This document shows, piece by piece, positions 16,626 through 24,697 of a stretch of 64,000 nt of DNA. Under the pieces are notes generated by a model. It was given only the letters and a program-made list of their open reading frames with translations. It made no database searches and was not told where the DNA came from. Every line of letters starts with the position of its first letter. The stretch's first letter is position 1. Both the position numbers and the translations under genes were made by a program. The stretch spans positions 2,697,001-2,761,000 of the forward strand of contig NZ_CP019952.1 of the NCBI RefSeq assembly GCF_002021815.1. The letters are read 5' to 3'. This DNA comes from Pseudomonas parafulva. Its GTDB lineage: Bacteria > Pseudomonadota > Gammaproteobacteria > Pseudomonadales > Pseudomonadaceae.

Positions 16626-19600
16626 ATTCGCTCCAGTTGCGGCAACCACACACGTATCAGCGAGAACAGGCGGTCCAGGTCGATGGGCTTTGCCAGGTAA
16701 TCATTGGCGCCGGCCTGCAGGCAGCGGTGCTGGTCGTCCTTCATCGCCTTGGCGGTCACGGCGATGATCGGCAGCTTGCGCCAGCGAGGCTGCTGGCGGA
16801 TCAGCCGGGTCGCTTCGAAACCATCCATTTCCGGCATCATGACGTCCATCAGTACCAGGTCGATATCTTCATGCTGTTCGAGGCGTTCGATGGCCTCGCG
16901 GCCATTGCGGCCGATTTCGACGATGGCCCCCTTGTGCTCCAGGGCGCTGGTCAGGGCGAAGATGTTGCGCACATCGTCGTCTACCAACAGGATCTTGCGC
17001 CCCTCGAATACCTTGTCGCGGCTTCGCGCGGTCTTGAGCATGCGCTGACGCTCATGGGACAGCTGCGACTCCACCTTGTGCAGGAACAGGGTGACCTCAT
17101 CGAGCAGACGCTCGGGCGAGCGTGCGCCCTTGATGATGATCGAGCGCGAATACTTGAGCAGGTCGGCCTCCTCTTCGCGCGTCAGGTTACGGCCTGTATA
17201 GACGATCACAGGCGGGAACGCGCGGATGTCTTCGGCCGTCATGCGCTTGAGCAACTCGTTGCCGAGCATGTCGGGTAACTTGAGGTCGATGATCATGCAG
17301 TCGTAGACGTGCTCGCGCAGCAGTGCCAAGGCCTCCTGGGCCAGGCCCACGGCGGTGATCTCGACGTCCTCATCGCCGATCAGCCGGGCAATGCTCTCTC
17401 GCTGCAGGTCATCGTCTTCGACCAGCAGGATGCGCTTTAGCTTCTGGGTCAGCTTGGCTTCCAGGCGCCCGAAGACTTCCTTGAGCTCCTCGCGACTGGT
17501 GGGTTTGACCGCGTAACCGACCGCGCCCATGTGCATGGCCGCCTCCACCCGATCCTCGACCGAAATGATATGCACCGGGATGTGGCGCGTCTCGGTCCGC
17601 TCCTTCAGGCGCTGCAGTACAGTGAGGCCGGAATGGTCCGGCAGTCGCATGTCCAGGAGTACGGCATCGGGCAGGAACCGAGCGGCCAACTCGAAACCTT
17701 CGTCCGCGCCATGGGCCACCAGGCAGCTGTAGCCCAGTTCATGGGCCAGATCGAAGAGAATACGGGCAAAGTTTGGCTCGTCCTCAATGACCAGAATGCA
17801 GCGGTTGGTAAACGGCGCCCGCTCGCGATCATCGGTGAAGGCCAGGATCGGGGGCTTGGCCGCCGCTGCTGGCGGCTGGATGACCGAGGGCATTGAAGTC
17901 ACCGCAGGGCGCAGGGTAAGCGGCGCGACGGGCTGTTCGTCGACATCATGGCGCTCTGGCAGTACCAGGCTGAATACGCTGCCTTGGCCCGGCGTGCTCT
18001 GTACGGTGATCTGCCCGCCCAACAGGCGGGCCAGGTCGCGCGAGATGGACAGGCCCAGCCCGGTGCCTCCATAGCGGCGGTTACTGGTGCCATCGACTTG
18101 GTGAAATGCGCCGAAGATGGCTTGCTGCTGATCAGGCGCGATACCAATCCCGGTGTCGTGCACCGCGAAGACGATACCGGCCTCGGGCTGGTAACCGATA
18201 TTCAGGCTGACCTGGCCACGCTCGGTGAACTTGATGGCATTGGACAACAGGTTCTTGAGGATCTGTTCAAGGCGCTGGCGATCGGTGAACAGGGTCGCAG
18301 GCACGTGGTCCTCAGCTGTGACCTCGAAGCCCAGCCCCTTCTGGGAGGCCAGTGGCGTGAACATGTCGCGCAAGCCCTCGACCAGACGATCGACGTGGGT
18401 CGTTTCGGGGCGCACCTCAAGCTTGCCGGCTTCGACCTTGGCGATGTCCAGGATGTCGTTGATGAGGTTGAGCAGGTCATTGCCTGCCGAGTAGATGGAC
18501 TCGGCGAATTTGACCTGCTCCTGGCTCAGGTTGCCTTCACCGTTCTCGGCCAGCAGCTTGGCCAGGATCAGCGAGCTGTTGAGCGGCGTACGCAGCTCGT
18601 GGGACATGTTGGCGAGGAATTCGGACTTGTACTTGCTCGAACGCTGCAGCTCATCGGCGCGAGCCTGAAGCTCGGTCTGGGCGCGGCTGAGCTCCTCGTT
18701 CTTGAGGTCCAGTGCATCGGTGCGTTCGGACAGTTGCTCGTTGGTCTGCTCGAGCTCCGCCTGTTGGGTCTCCAGATAAGCCTGGGACTCCTTGAGCACC
18801 CGGGACTGCTCTTCGAGTTCTTCGTTGGCGGTCTTGAGCTCTTCCTGCTGGACCTGTAGCTCTTCGTTGAGCTGCTGGGTTTCGGCCAGCACCTCCTGCA
18901 GGCGTTGACGGTAGCGGGCGCTTTCGATCGACATACCCAGGTTGCCCGCCACGCGCTCGAGCATCTCCGCGTCGCGGTCCTGCAATGGGCGCAGCAGCCC
19001 CAGTTCAATGACGCCGTTAACCTGACCGTCCTCAAGGGCCGGCACGATCAGCCCGCTGCGCGGTAACCCCTTGCCCAGGCCCGACGCCAAACGGTAATAG
19101 TCCTGCGGCAAGGCATCGAGGCGGATAAGCCGTTCTTCACGTACCGCTTGCGCCAGCAAGCCGTGGTGATCACCCAGCACCTGCTCGCGGGCCTGCTCCT
19201 GGGCTTCGAGCCCATAACTGGCCACGCGCACCAGGCGGCCATGTTCATCCCGCACATACACGGCGCCCACCACGCTGCCCAGGTAGGCAGCGAAGAAGCG
19301 CAGGATCTTGTCACCCAGCATGGGCAGGGACAGTTGACCCAGCACCTGCTGGGCCAGTTGGGTCTGGCCGTTGCGCAGCCAGGCCTGATGCTCCAGGCGC
19401 TCCGCAGCGCGCTGCTGGGCCTGCAAGTTCTTGGTGTAGCTATCGGACAGGGCCAGCAGGTCGCGGCGCCCCAGATAAGCGAGTAATGCGCTGAGCCCGA
19501 CCAGCAACACAACGAATGTGATGATGCCAGCGACGGTGACACTGCTGACCGTCTCGTTGCGGGTCATGCGCAGCTGTTGCTCGGCCCCGATCAGGTCCTC

Positions 19601-20068
19601 GAACTCCTTGCGGATTTCGTCGGTCAGGCGTTTGCCACGGCCATTACCGATCAGCTCGCGGTATCCCCCTTCGACGCGGCGCAGCTCGATCATCTGGCTG
19701 CCGAAGTCGTTCCACGCCCCCTGCAGCGCGATCAGCCGGTCGATGCGTTCGACCTGCTGGGGATTGTCCTCGACCATGCTCCGCAGGCTTTGCAGGCTGT
19801 TGAAGATCCTGGGCTTGGCCACCTCGTACGGGTCCAGGAAGCGTTCATCGCCCGTGATCAGAAACCCGCGCATGCCTGTTTCCATGTCGATCGAGAGCTT
19901 GAGCGTCTCGTTGGCATTGCCAATCACCTGATCGGTATGTTCCACCCACTGCATGGCAGACAGCAGGTAGTTGATAACGGCGACGAATGCCACGGCACCG
20001 AGCAGGCCGAGCCCCAGGGGCAGGCCGATGTTGCGGCTCAACAGCTTGCGAAAGCTACGTTGATCCAT
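16622..20068 (-). CDS. large CHASE3-GAF hybrid histidine kinase with three receivers
   Basis: About 1148 residues from the MDQRSFRKLLS start. Order: membrane helix (~14-36), CHASE3 periplasmic domain with METGMRGFLITGDERFLDPY, second helix (~176-200), GAF (~235-390), a long coiled coil (~390-485), HisKA with His490 (NMSHELRTPLN), HATPase_c (DTGIGIAP, YGGTGLGLS), then three receivers with acceptor motifs LLDMRLPDHSG, IIDLKLPDML and LMDVMMPEMDG. It should sense an external or membrane signal and feed a phosphorelay. Starts 18 (ATG) or 36 (TTG) bases upstream are possible. It heads the five-gene operon with CheR, CheB, receiver-kinase and receiver, all overlapping or closely spaced. Confidence 0.93.
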   Translation of the reverse strand: MDQRSFRKLLSRNIGLPLGLGLLGAVAFVAVINYLLSAMQWVEHTDQVIGNANETLKLSIDMETGMRGFLITGDERFLDPYEVAKPRIFNSLQSLRSMVEDNPQQVERIDRLIALQGAWNDFGSQMIELRRVEGGYRELIGNGRGKRLTDEIRKEFEDLIGAEQQLRMTRNETVSSVTVAGIITFVVLLVGLSALLAYLGRRDLLALSDSYTKNLQAQQRAAERLEHQAWLRNGQTQLAQQVLGQLSLPMLGDKILRFFAAYLGSVVGAVYVRDEHGRLVRVASYGLEAQEQAREQVLGDHHGLLAQAVREERLIRLDALPQDYYRLASGLGKGLPRSGLIVPALEDGQVNGVIELGLLRPLQDRDAEMLERVAGNLGMSIESARYRQRLQEVLAETQQLNEELQVQQEELKTANEELEEQSRVLKESQAYLETQQAELEQTNEQLSERTDALDLKNEELSRAQTELQARADELQRSSKYKSEFLANMSHELRTPLNSSLILAKLLAENGEGNLSQEQVKFAESIYSAGNDLLNLINDILDIAKVEAGKLEVRPETTHVDRLVEGLRDMFTPLASQKGLGFEVTAEDHVPATLFTDRQRLEQILKNLLSNAIKFTERGQVSLNIGYQPEAGIVFAVHDTGIGIAPDQQQAIFGAFHQVDGTSNRRYGGTGLGLSISRDLARLLGGQITVQSTPGQGSVFSLVLPERHDVDEQPVAPLTLRPAVTSMPSVIQPPAAAAKPPILAFTDDRERAPFTNRCILVIEDEPNFARILFDLAHELGYSCLVAHGADEGFELAARFLPDAVLLDMRLPDHSGLTVLQRLKERTETRHIPVHIISVEDRVEAAMHMGAVGYAVKPTSREELKEVFGRLEAKLTQKLKRILLVEDDDLQRESIARLIGDEDVEITAVGLAQEALALLREHVYDCMIIDLKLPDMLGNELLKRMTAEDIRAFPPVIVYTGRNLTREEEADLLKYSRSIIIKGARSPERLLDEVTLFLHKVESQLSHERQRMLKTARSRDKVFEGRKILLVDDDVRNIFALTSALEHKGAIVEIGRNGREAIERLEQHEDIDLVLMDVMMPEMDGFEATRLIRQQPRWRKLPIIAVTAKAMKDDQHRCLQAGANDYLAKPIDLDRLFSLIRVWLPQLERI

Positions 20069-20320
20069 CGAGGCAGCTTGTATCATCTGAAAACGCCCGA
20101 GCAAATGAAGTCCATGAACAGCATGGTCAATCTTTCCTTATGGTGAGGGGCAGCCCCTGGCCTGGCGCAAGCCCTGATCAGTTGGCCCGGCATTTAGCCA
20201 GCATTTGAAACATACCTGTTCCAATCGTTCCATCGGATCGATCAGATCGGTATCCTTCGGGAACTTCTGGGCCTTGGCGAGGCACAGAGCAAAGACATTC
20301 ATCAAGACAGGATCTGAACC

Positions 20321-20680
20321 ATGTCCCTTCTGGTAGTCGAGGACGACGACATCGTACGCATGCTCATGGTCGAGGTCCTCGAAGATCTGAGCTACGCCGT
20401 GATCGAGGCGCATGACGCTGCGACCGCACTGAAAGTACTCGAAAATCCTGACCAAACGCTCGAACTCATGATAACCGATGTTGGCTTGCCGGACATGGAT
20501 GGTCATGACCTGGCCAAGAGCGCACGCGGGCTGCGCCCTATGCTCCCTGTGCTGTTCGCCAGTGGGTATGGAGAAAACGTCGACGTGCCGGAAGGCATGT
20601 ATAGAATTGGCAAGCCTTACTCCATCGATCAGTTGCGAGACACGGTGGCCTCCATTCTTGGCCCCCGCTCGGCGCAGTAG
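20321..20680 (+). CDS. single-domain response regulator (receiver)
   Basis: A 119-residue receiver with VVEDDD (residues 5-10), phospho-acceptor Asp53 (ITDVGLPDMDG) and the conserved Lys in IGKPYS. No output domain. It is read divergently from the large hybrid kinase, whose start is 252 bp away, and so may belong to the same circuit. GGA lies 9 bases before the ATG. It belongs to the same receiver type as the proteins at 13589 and 24182. Confidence 0.88.
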   Translation: MSLLVVEDDDIVRMLMVEVLEDLSYAVIEAHDAATALKVLENPDQTLELMITDVGLPDMDGHDLAKSARGLRPMLPVLFASGYGENVDVPEGMYRIGKPYSIDQLRDTVASILGPRSAQ

Positions 20681-20693
20681 CCGGTCAGGTTGG

Positions 20694-21458
20694 TCAATCC
20701 GTAGTCGCGAACACTTCACGACGCAGCAAGTAGATGTCCATTATCCAACCCTTGCGCCGACGTTGACTTGCCCGGGCCTCCAGGATGCGTGCCTTGACCG
20801 CTTCCAGGGGCCCGGCGATCAGCATTTCGTCCGCGGTTCCCAGGTAAGCGCCCCAGAAGATCGTGAGCGCTGGATCCGACAGTGCAGCGAAGGCGCAGTG
20901 ACTATCGAGCATTACCACAACATTATCGATGCGCCCGAGACTCGCCAGCCTCCGCCCCGGCACCACGATCAACGGCTCACCGACACGCGTGAGCGCGATC
21001 TGGTGACGGGCGGCCAACAGCTGCATGCTGCTTATTCCGGGTAGCACCTTCAAGGCAAGCGACACCCCCCGTTCACGCACCAGCTCCATCACACGCAGCG
21101 TGCTGTCGTACAAGCCAGGTTCACCCCACAGCAAAAATGCGCCGGTCTGCCCTGGCTGCAGTTCCATTTGCAGCGCGGCGGCATAGGCTGTCGCCCTCTG
21201 TTGGTGCCAGACTTCAATGGACGTTGCATACCCCGAGGGCTGTCTGGCGCGTGGCGGGTCGGTGATCTGCACGATGCGATAGCTGTGGTCTGGCAGGTAG
21301 CGTTGCAGAATCGCCTTGCGCAACCCCAGAAGGTCTTGCACCTCGGGGCCTTTGTCCATGACGAAAAACACGTCCACACCGCGCAGTGCATCGACCGCCT
21401 CATAGGTCAGGTGGCAAGGATCCCCAGCGCCGATGCCGATCAGCAGTACCTGTTTCAT
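20694..21458 (-). CDS. cobF: precorrin-6A synthase (deacetylating)
   Basis: A 254-residue SAM-dependent tetrapyrrole methylase. The N-terminal LIGIGAGDPCHLTYEAVDAL is the family signature, followed by LLWGEPGLYDST and LPGISSMQLLAARH. CobF methylates C1 of precorrin-5 with loss of acetate in the aerobic cobalamin pathway. The start has GAGG close upstream. No other cob gene is nearby; that fits the scattered cob genes of pseudomonads. It is convergent with the receiver gene, 13 bases apart. Confidence 0.92.
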   Translation of the reverse strand: MKQVLLIGIGAGDPCHLTYEAVDALRGVDVFFVMDKGPEVQDLLGLRKAILQRYLPDHSYRIVQITDPPRARQPSGYATSIEVWHQQRATAYAAALQMELQPGQTGAFLLWGEPGLYDSTLRVMELVRERGVSLALKVLPGISSMQLLAARHQIALTRVGEPLIVVPGRRLASLGRIDNVVVMLDSHCAFAALSDPALTIFWGAYLGTADEMLIAGPLEAVKARILEARASQRRRKGWIMDIYLLRREVFATTD

Positions 21459-21757
21459 CTACCCTCCTCGTACGCTTTCGTCCGGTTGCCACAAAACAAC
21501 CGGCGATGAACTTGATCGCGTCAGCGCCATGATGAAACCTCAACACTGGCTTCACACTTTTTTCACAGCGCCGCAGGCACCATGAACACAGCTAACGGAC
21601 TAGCGACCCCATCACGCGCCCGCACATGCGGGCCTCTAATTCCAGCGCCCTGCCTTGAGCAGGGCGCTTTCATTTGCGCAATCGTTTCACTGCCGTATCA
21701 TTAGCAGCCTGTCCGTTTCGCCGGGTCCTGGCACCCGGCCCCGTCTCAGGAGTTTCC
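21459..21757 (+). other. intergenic leader with two hairpins; possible small RNA
   Basis: This gap between divergent cobF and gloA holds two plus-strand hairpins: GCCCGC-acat-GCGGGC at 21618-21633 and a 10-bp perfect stem at 21644-21668 followed by TTCATTT. No coding gene precedes them on this strand, so either a short RNA of about 100-150 nt ends here or they form an attenuator in the gloA leader. A GAACTT at 21507 could be part of an envelope-stress (AlgU-type) promoter, but its -10 is poor. Confidence 0.35.
21644..21675 (+). terminator. intrinsic-terminator-like hairpin upstream of gloA
   Basis: Perfect 10-bp GC-rich stem (21644-21653 with 21659-21668), 5-base loop, then TTCATTTG. It lies 83 bases before the gloA start and has no upstream gene on its strand, which is why a small RNA or attenuator is suspected. 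Confidence 0.5.
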
Positions 21758-22285
21758 ATGAGCTTGCACGATCTGCAAACCGTTCCGGGTGTCACCGCAC
21801 AGCCTGACGTTGCCACTGCCCAATTCGTCTTCAACCACACCATGCTGCGGGTCAAGGACATCCAGAAGTCGCTGGACTTCTATACGCGGGTGTTGGGTTT
21901 CCGCCTGGTGGACAAGCGTGATTTCCCAGAGGCTGCTTTCAGCCTGTACTTCCTGGCCCTGGTCGACCCCGCCCAGATTCCAGAGGACGACCATGCCCGC
22001 CATCAGTGGATGAAGTCGATCCCGGGCGTGCTTGAGCTTACGCACAACCATGGTACCGAACAGGATGCCGACTTCGCCTACCACGATGGCAATACCGATC
22101 CACGCGGCTTCGGCCACATCTGTGTATCGGTGCCGGACGTGCGTGAAGCATGCGCCCGTTTCGAAGCCTTAGGCGTGCCGTTCCAGAAACGCCTGCAAGA
22201 CGGGCGTATGAACCACTTGGCCTTCATCAAGGACCCAGATGGTTACTGGGTCGAGGTCATCCAGCCTGGCGAGCTCAAAGCTTAA
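21758..22285 (+). CDS. gloA: glyoxalase I (lactoylglutathione lyase)
   Basis: A 175-residue vicinal-oxygen-chelate enzyme that isomerises the methylglyoxal-glutathione hemithioacetal to S-lactoylglutathione. Metal ligands are His27 (FNHTML), Glu93 (LELTHN), His120 (GFGHIC) and Glu166 (YWVEVIQP). The length and the extra segments relative to the ~130-residue E. coli enzyme point to the longer, probably zinc-type form. The start has AGGAG 6 bases upstream; the frame extends 28 codons further up but without a site. Confidence 0.95.
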   Translation: MSLHDLQTVPGVTAQPDVATAQFVFNHTMLRVKDIQKSLDFYTRVLGFRLVDKRDFPEAAFSLYFLALVDPAQIPEDDHARHQWMKSIPGVLELTHNHGTEQDADFAYHDGNTDPRGFGHICVSVPDVREACARFEALGVPFQKRLQDGRMNHLAFIKDPDGYWVEVIQPGELKA

Positions 22286-22378
22286 GGCTCACAGGCCACG
22301 CTCGTCGGGCGACCGCCTGCATGCCCTCTGCTGTGGTATATGAAGTAAAGGCTTCATTGCCACAGCGAGGTACCGATC

Positions 22379-22621
22379 ATGCAATCGCTCCAGTGTGAAT
22401 ATCGCAAGCACCTCATCACCGCCAGCGTGATGCCTCACCCTGACTCGCCCTTACCCTTTGCAGCAGGCTGCCTGATCACGGCACCCGACGGCCATGTCAG
22501 CCGGCGGCTATCGATGCCCATGAAGTTCTTCAGCGACTTGGACAATGCTCAGCATGTGTCGCTGGCGTATGGTCGTGCGCTGGTTGACGAGCAATTGGAT
22601 AAGGCCAGGCAAGCGTTCTAA
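22379..22621 (+). CDS. small hypothetical protein, 80 aa
   Basis: An 80-residue protein, MQSLQCEYRKHLITASVMPH, ending DEQLDKARQAF, with no membrane segment. Codon use looks native and a hairpin follows the stop, which supports a real gene. Family and function not recognised. Confidence 0.6.
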   Translation: MQSLQCEYRKHLITASVMPHPDSPLPFAAGCLITAPDGHVSRRLSMPMKFFSDLDNAQHVSLAYGRALVDEQLDKARQAF

Positions 22622-22629
22622 TCGCTGCA

Positions 22630-22654
22630 GCGACCAGCTCAACTTGCTGGTCGC
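22630..22654. terminator. hairpin between convergent genes
   Basis: Perfect 9-bp stem (GCGACCAGC at 22630 with GCTGGTCGC at 22646) and a 7-base loop, 9 bases after the small gene stop and 27 bases beyond the end of the leftward AroE-like gene. No T tract. Confidence 0.5.
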
Positions 22655-22680
22655 CGAATAGTGCAGGATCTGCCCCTGGC

Positions 22681-23502
22681 TCAACCTTGGCGCGCGTAGC
22701 CCACGGCAGCCTGTACCTGCTCAGGGGTTGGTCTGATGCCGGTGTACAGGACAAATTGCTCCAACGCCTGCAATGCGATGACTTCAAGCCCGGTGATCAC
22801 CTGCTTGCCAAGCTTCTCTGCATGCTCGATCAGAGGTGTTTGCACTGGCATGGCCACGACATCGAATACGCGCTCGGACGCAGCAATTGCCATCTCGCTG
22901 AACGCGAGCTGCTGCGCCTCTGGCCCACCGGCCATGCCCACCGGGGTGACGTTGATCAGCATCGGCGGGCAAAGGTCGTCAAGCTCAGGCAGCCAGCGGT
23001 AGCCGCACACATCGGCCAGCTCCCGCCCGGCCTGCTCGTTACGGGCGACAATGATGCCTTCGCCAAACCCTGCGTCCCGCAACGCGCTGGCCACCGCCTT
23101 GGCCATGCCACCGCTGCCACGCAAGGCGAACGCCGTAGTCGGGTCGACCTTGTGCTGCGTCAGCAACTGCCGGACTGCCAGGTAGTCCGTGTTATAGGCT
23201 TTGAGGTGGCCCTCGGTATTGACCAGGGTGTTGACTGAATCGATTGCCGCAGCCGACGGGTCGATTTCATCGACCAACGCCATGCACGCTTCCTTGTACG
23301 GCATCGAGACACCACAACCACGAATCCCAAGCGCCCGGATGCCTGCAACAGCTGCCGGCAAGTCATCGGTGCGCATGGCCTTGTAATAGAAATCCAGGCC
23401 AAGCTGCTCGTAGAGGTGATTGTGGAAGCGGACACCAAAGGTGCCTGGGCGGCCTGCCAGGGAAATGCACAGCACGGTATCCCTGCTGGGGGTAAGGGGC
23501 AT
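22681..23502 (-). CDS. AroE-like shikimate/quinate dehydrogenase family protein
   Basis: A 273-residue member of the shikimate dehydrogenase family. The catalytic-type Lys (VSMPYKEACM) and Asp (YNTDYLAV) are conserved, as are the nucleotide-binding segment (LRGSGGMAKAVASAL) and NVTPVGMAG. The substrate-binding serines of biosynthetic AroE are replaced by GRPGTFGVRFHN, so this is a side branch (AroE-like/SdhL-type) rather than the housekeeping enzyme. Its physiological substrate is not known from sequence. Confidence 0.85.
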   Translation of the reverse strand: MPLTPSRDTVLCISLAGRPGTFGVRFHNHLYEQLGLDFYYKAMRTDDLPAAVAGIRALGIRGCGVSMPYKEACMALVDEIDPSAAAIDSVNTLVNTEGHLKAYNTDYLAVRQLLTQHKVDPTTAFALRGSGGMAKAVASALRDAGFGEGIIVARNEQAGRELADVCGYRWLPELDDLCPPMLINVTPVGMAGGPEAQQLAFSEMAIAASERVFDVVAMPVQTPLIEHAEKLGKQVITGLEVIALQALEQFVLYTGIRPTPEQVQAAVGYARQG

Positions 23503-23719
23503 ACGTGATCCTCTTGCGGTGTACAGACGGTGAATGAGCCTAGCAGAGCGGATGGCCCAAGCCTATCGGCTCGACACTGCGCGTGACGCTGCGCTCAAAG
23601 GTCATTGCAGAATGACGCCTGCACGTTAGGCAAAACTGATAAGCACTATTGAGCACATTGATTTCAGTCGCGCCCACAGCGTCGGTACAGTAACCCCATG
23701 TTTTAGCGGAGGGCTGCAA

Positions 23720-23902
23720 ATGGCCACTATCGAGATCATGTCCGTTATCGGCTCGGCAGTACCGGCCAATTTGCGCGATCAGGGCCTGCTGGCTTGTTGG
23801 TACCTGGTCAGCAACGGCGAGCCGGTCAGCGGACCGATGCCGAGCCTGGCCAGTGCCCGCGCCCTGATTGAAAAGTTGCAACCCGGCACCCTCCTCGCCT
23901 GA
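23720..23902 (+). CDS. small hypothetical protein, 60 aa
   Basis: A 60-residue protein starting MATIEIMSVIGSAVPANLRD with GGAGGG 6 bases upstream of the ATG and a textbook terminator 28 bases after the stop. The strong signals argue for a real gene. No known domain; the middle contains CWYLVSNGEPVSGPM. Confidence 0.72.
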   Translation: MATIEIMSVIGSAVPANLRDQGLLACWYLVSNGEPVSGPMPSLASARALIEKLQPGTLLA

Positions 23903-23929
23903 CACGAACATTTAGTGCTGCTCCCTGTT

Positions 23930-23955
23930 GCCCGCCACTGTGCGGGCTTTTTTTT
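23930..23955 (+). terminator. intrinsic terminator of the 60-aa gene
   Basis: GCCCGC-cactgt-GCGGGC stem-loop followed directly by eight T residues. This is the clearest rho-independent terminator in the window. Confidence 0.88.
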
Positions 23956-24062
23956 GCCTCATGACCATGCACAGGCTGCCGGCTCTTGAGCCAGGCACTT
24001 GAGATGCCCACTGCTGCGTATTGGAAAACTCGTCCGAGCAGCGGAGATAGTCAATAACAGGG

Positions 24063-24102
24063 GTTGTACAAAGCGCGGCAATCGCACCAATAGTTGTACA
24101 AA
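24063..24102. promoter_or_regulatory. paired TTGTACAA palindromes upstream of a receiver gene
   Basis: GTTGTACAAA occurs at 24063-24072 and again at 24093-24102, each with the perfect palindrome TTGTACAA. Their 30-bp spacing is close to three helical turns, 80 bp before the receiver start. This looks like a cooperative operator; the protein that binds it is unknown. Confidence 0.45.
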
Positions 24103-24181
24103 CCCCACCGCTCATCCCCTCAAGGCAACAGGTCGGGCTCTGTGCCCTCGGAAAGGCATAGGGCGAATATGGTCAGCGGTG

Positions 24182-24556
24182 ATGATTGGAAAACGGATTT
24201 TGGTCGTCGAAGACGAACCCGCTTTGCGAGAGTTCCTGTCTTTGATCATTGAAGAAACAGGCGCTCGGGTAATGGCGGTGGAAACCGCAACAGAAGGTAT
24301 TCGGCAACTCGACAAGCAACCCTGGGCAGCGGTCGTGACCGATGTCCGTACGCCGGGCCCGTTCGATGGCTGGGACCTTGCCTGGATGGCTTACGAGCAA
24401 TGTCCATGCTTGCCCGTGATCGTGATGAGTGGTGGCTACAGCAAGGTCGATATGCCTTTGCCACCCACTGCAGCGTTCATTGGCAAGCCTTGGTCGATTG
24501 ACGACATGATCTGCTTATTGATGCGCTGTACCACTGCCGATCAGGGCACCTGTTGA
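24182..24556 (+). CDS. single-domain response regulator (receiver)
   Basis: A 124-residue receiver: VVEDEP (residues 8-13), acceptor Asp54 (VVTDVRTPGPFDGWDLA) and Lys in IGKPWS. No output domain. The start MIGKRILVVED is the natural domain start; the ribosome site is weak. No kinase is adjacent. Single-domain receivers of this kind often partner with orphan hybrid kinases, so the kinase cluster 4-8 kb to the left is one possible partner. Confidence 0.86.
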   Translation: MIGKRILVVEDEPALREFLSLIIEETGARVMAVETATEGIRQLDKQPWAAVVTDVRTPGPFDGWDLAWMAYEQCPCLPVIVMSGGYSKVDMPLPPTAAFIGKPWSIDDMICLLMRCTTADQGTC

Positions 24557-24697
24557 GAGCCTGGGGTGAGAGTCTTGTGGGGTGGATTGAACAATTGCCA
24601 TTGACCGGGCGCTGAATTATCTTTGCGATCTTTGGGTACCGCTGACGAAAATAGCTCGGCCTGGCATTCGGTATAAATGCCTGCCCAAGGATTCGTC

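Noticed and set aside
20250..20300. AlgU-type promoter (GAACTT) before the receiver at 20321
   Set aside because: No TCTGA-like -10 at 16-17 bases spacing.
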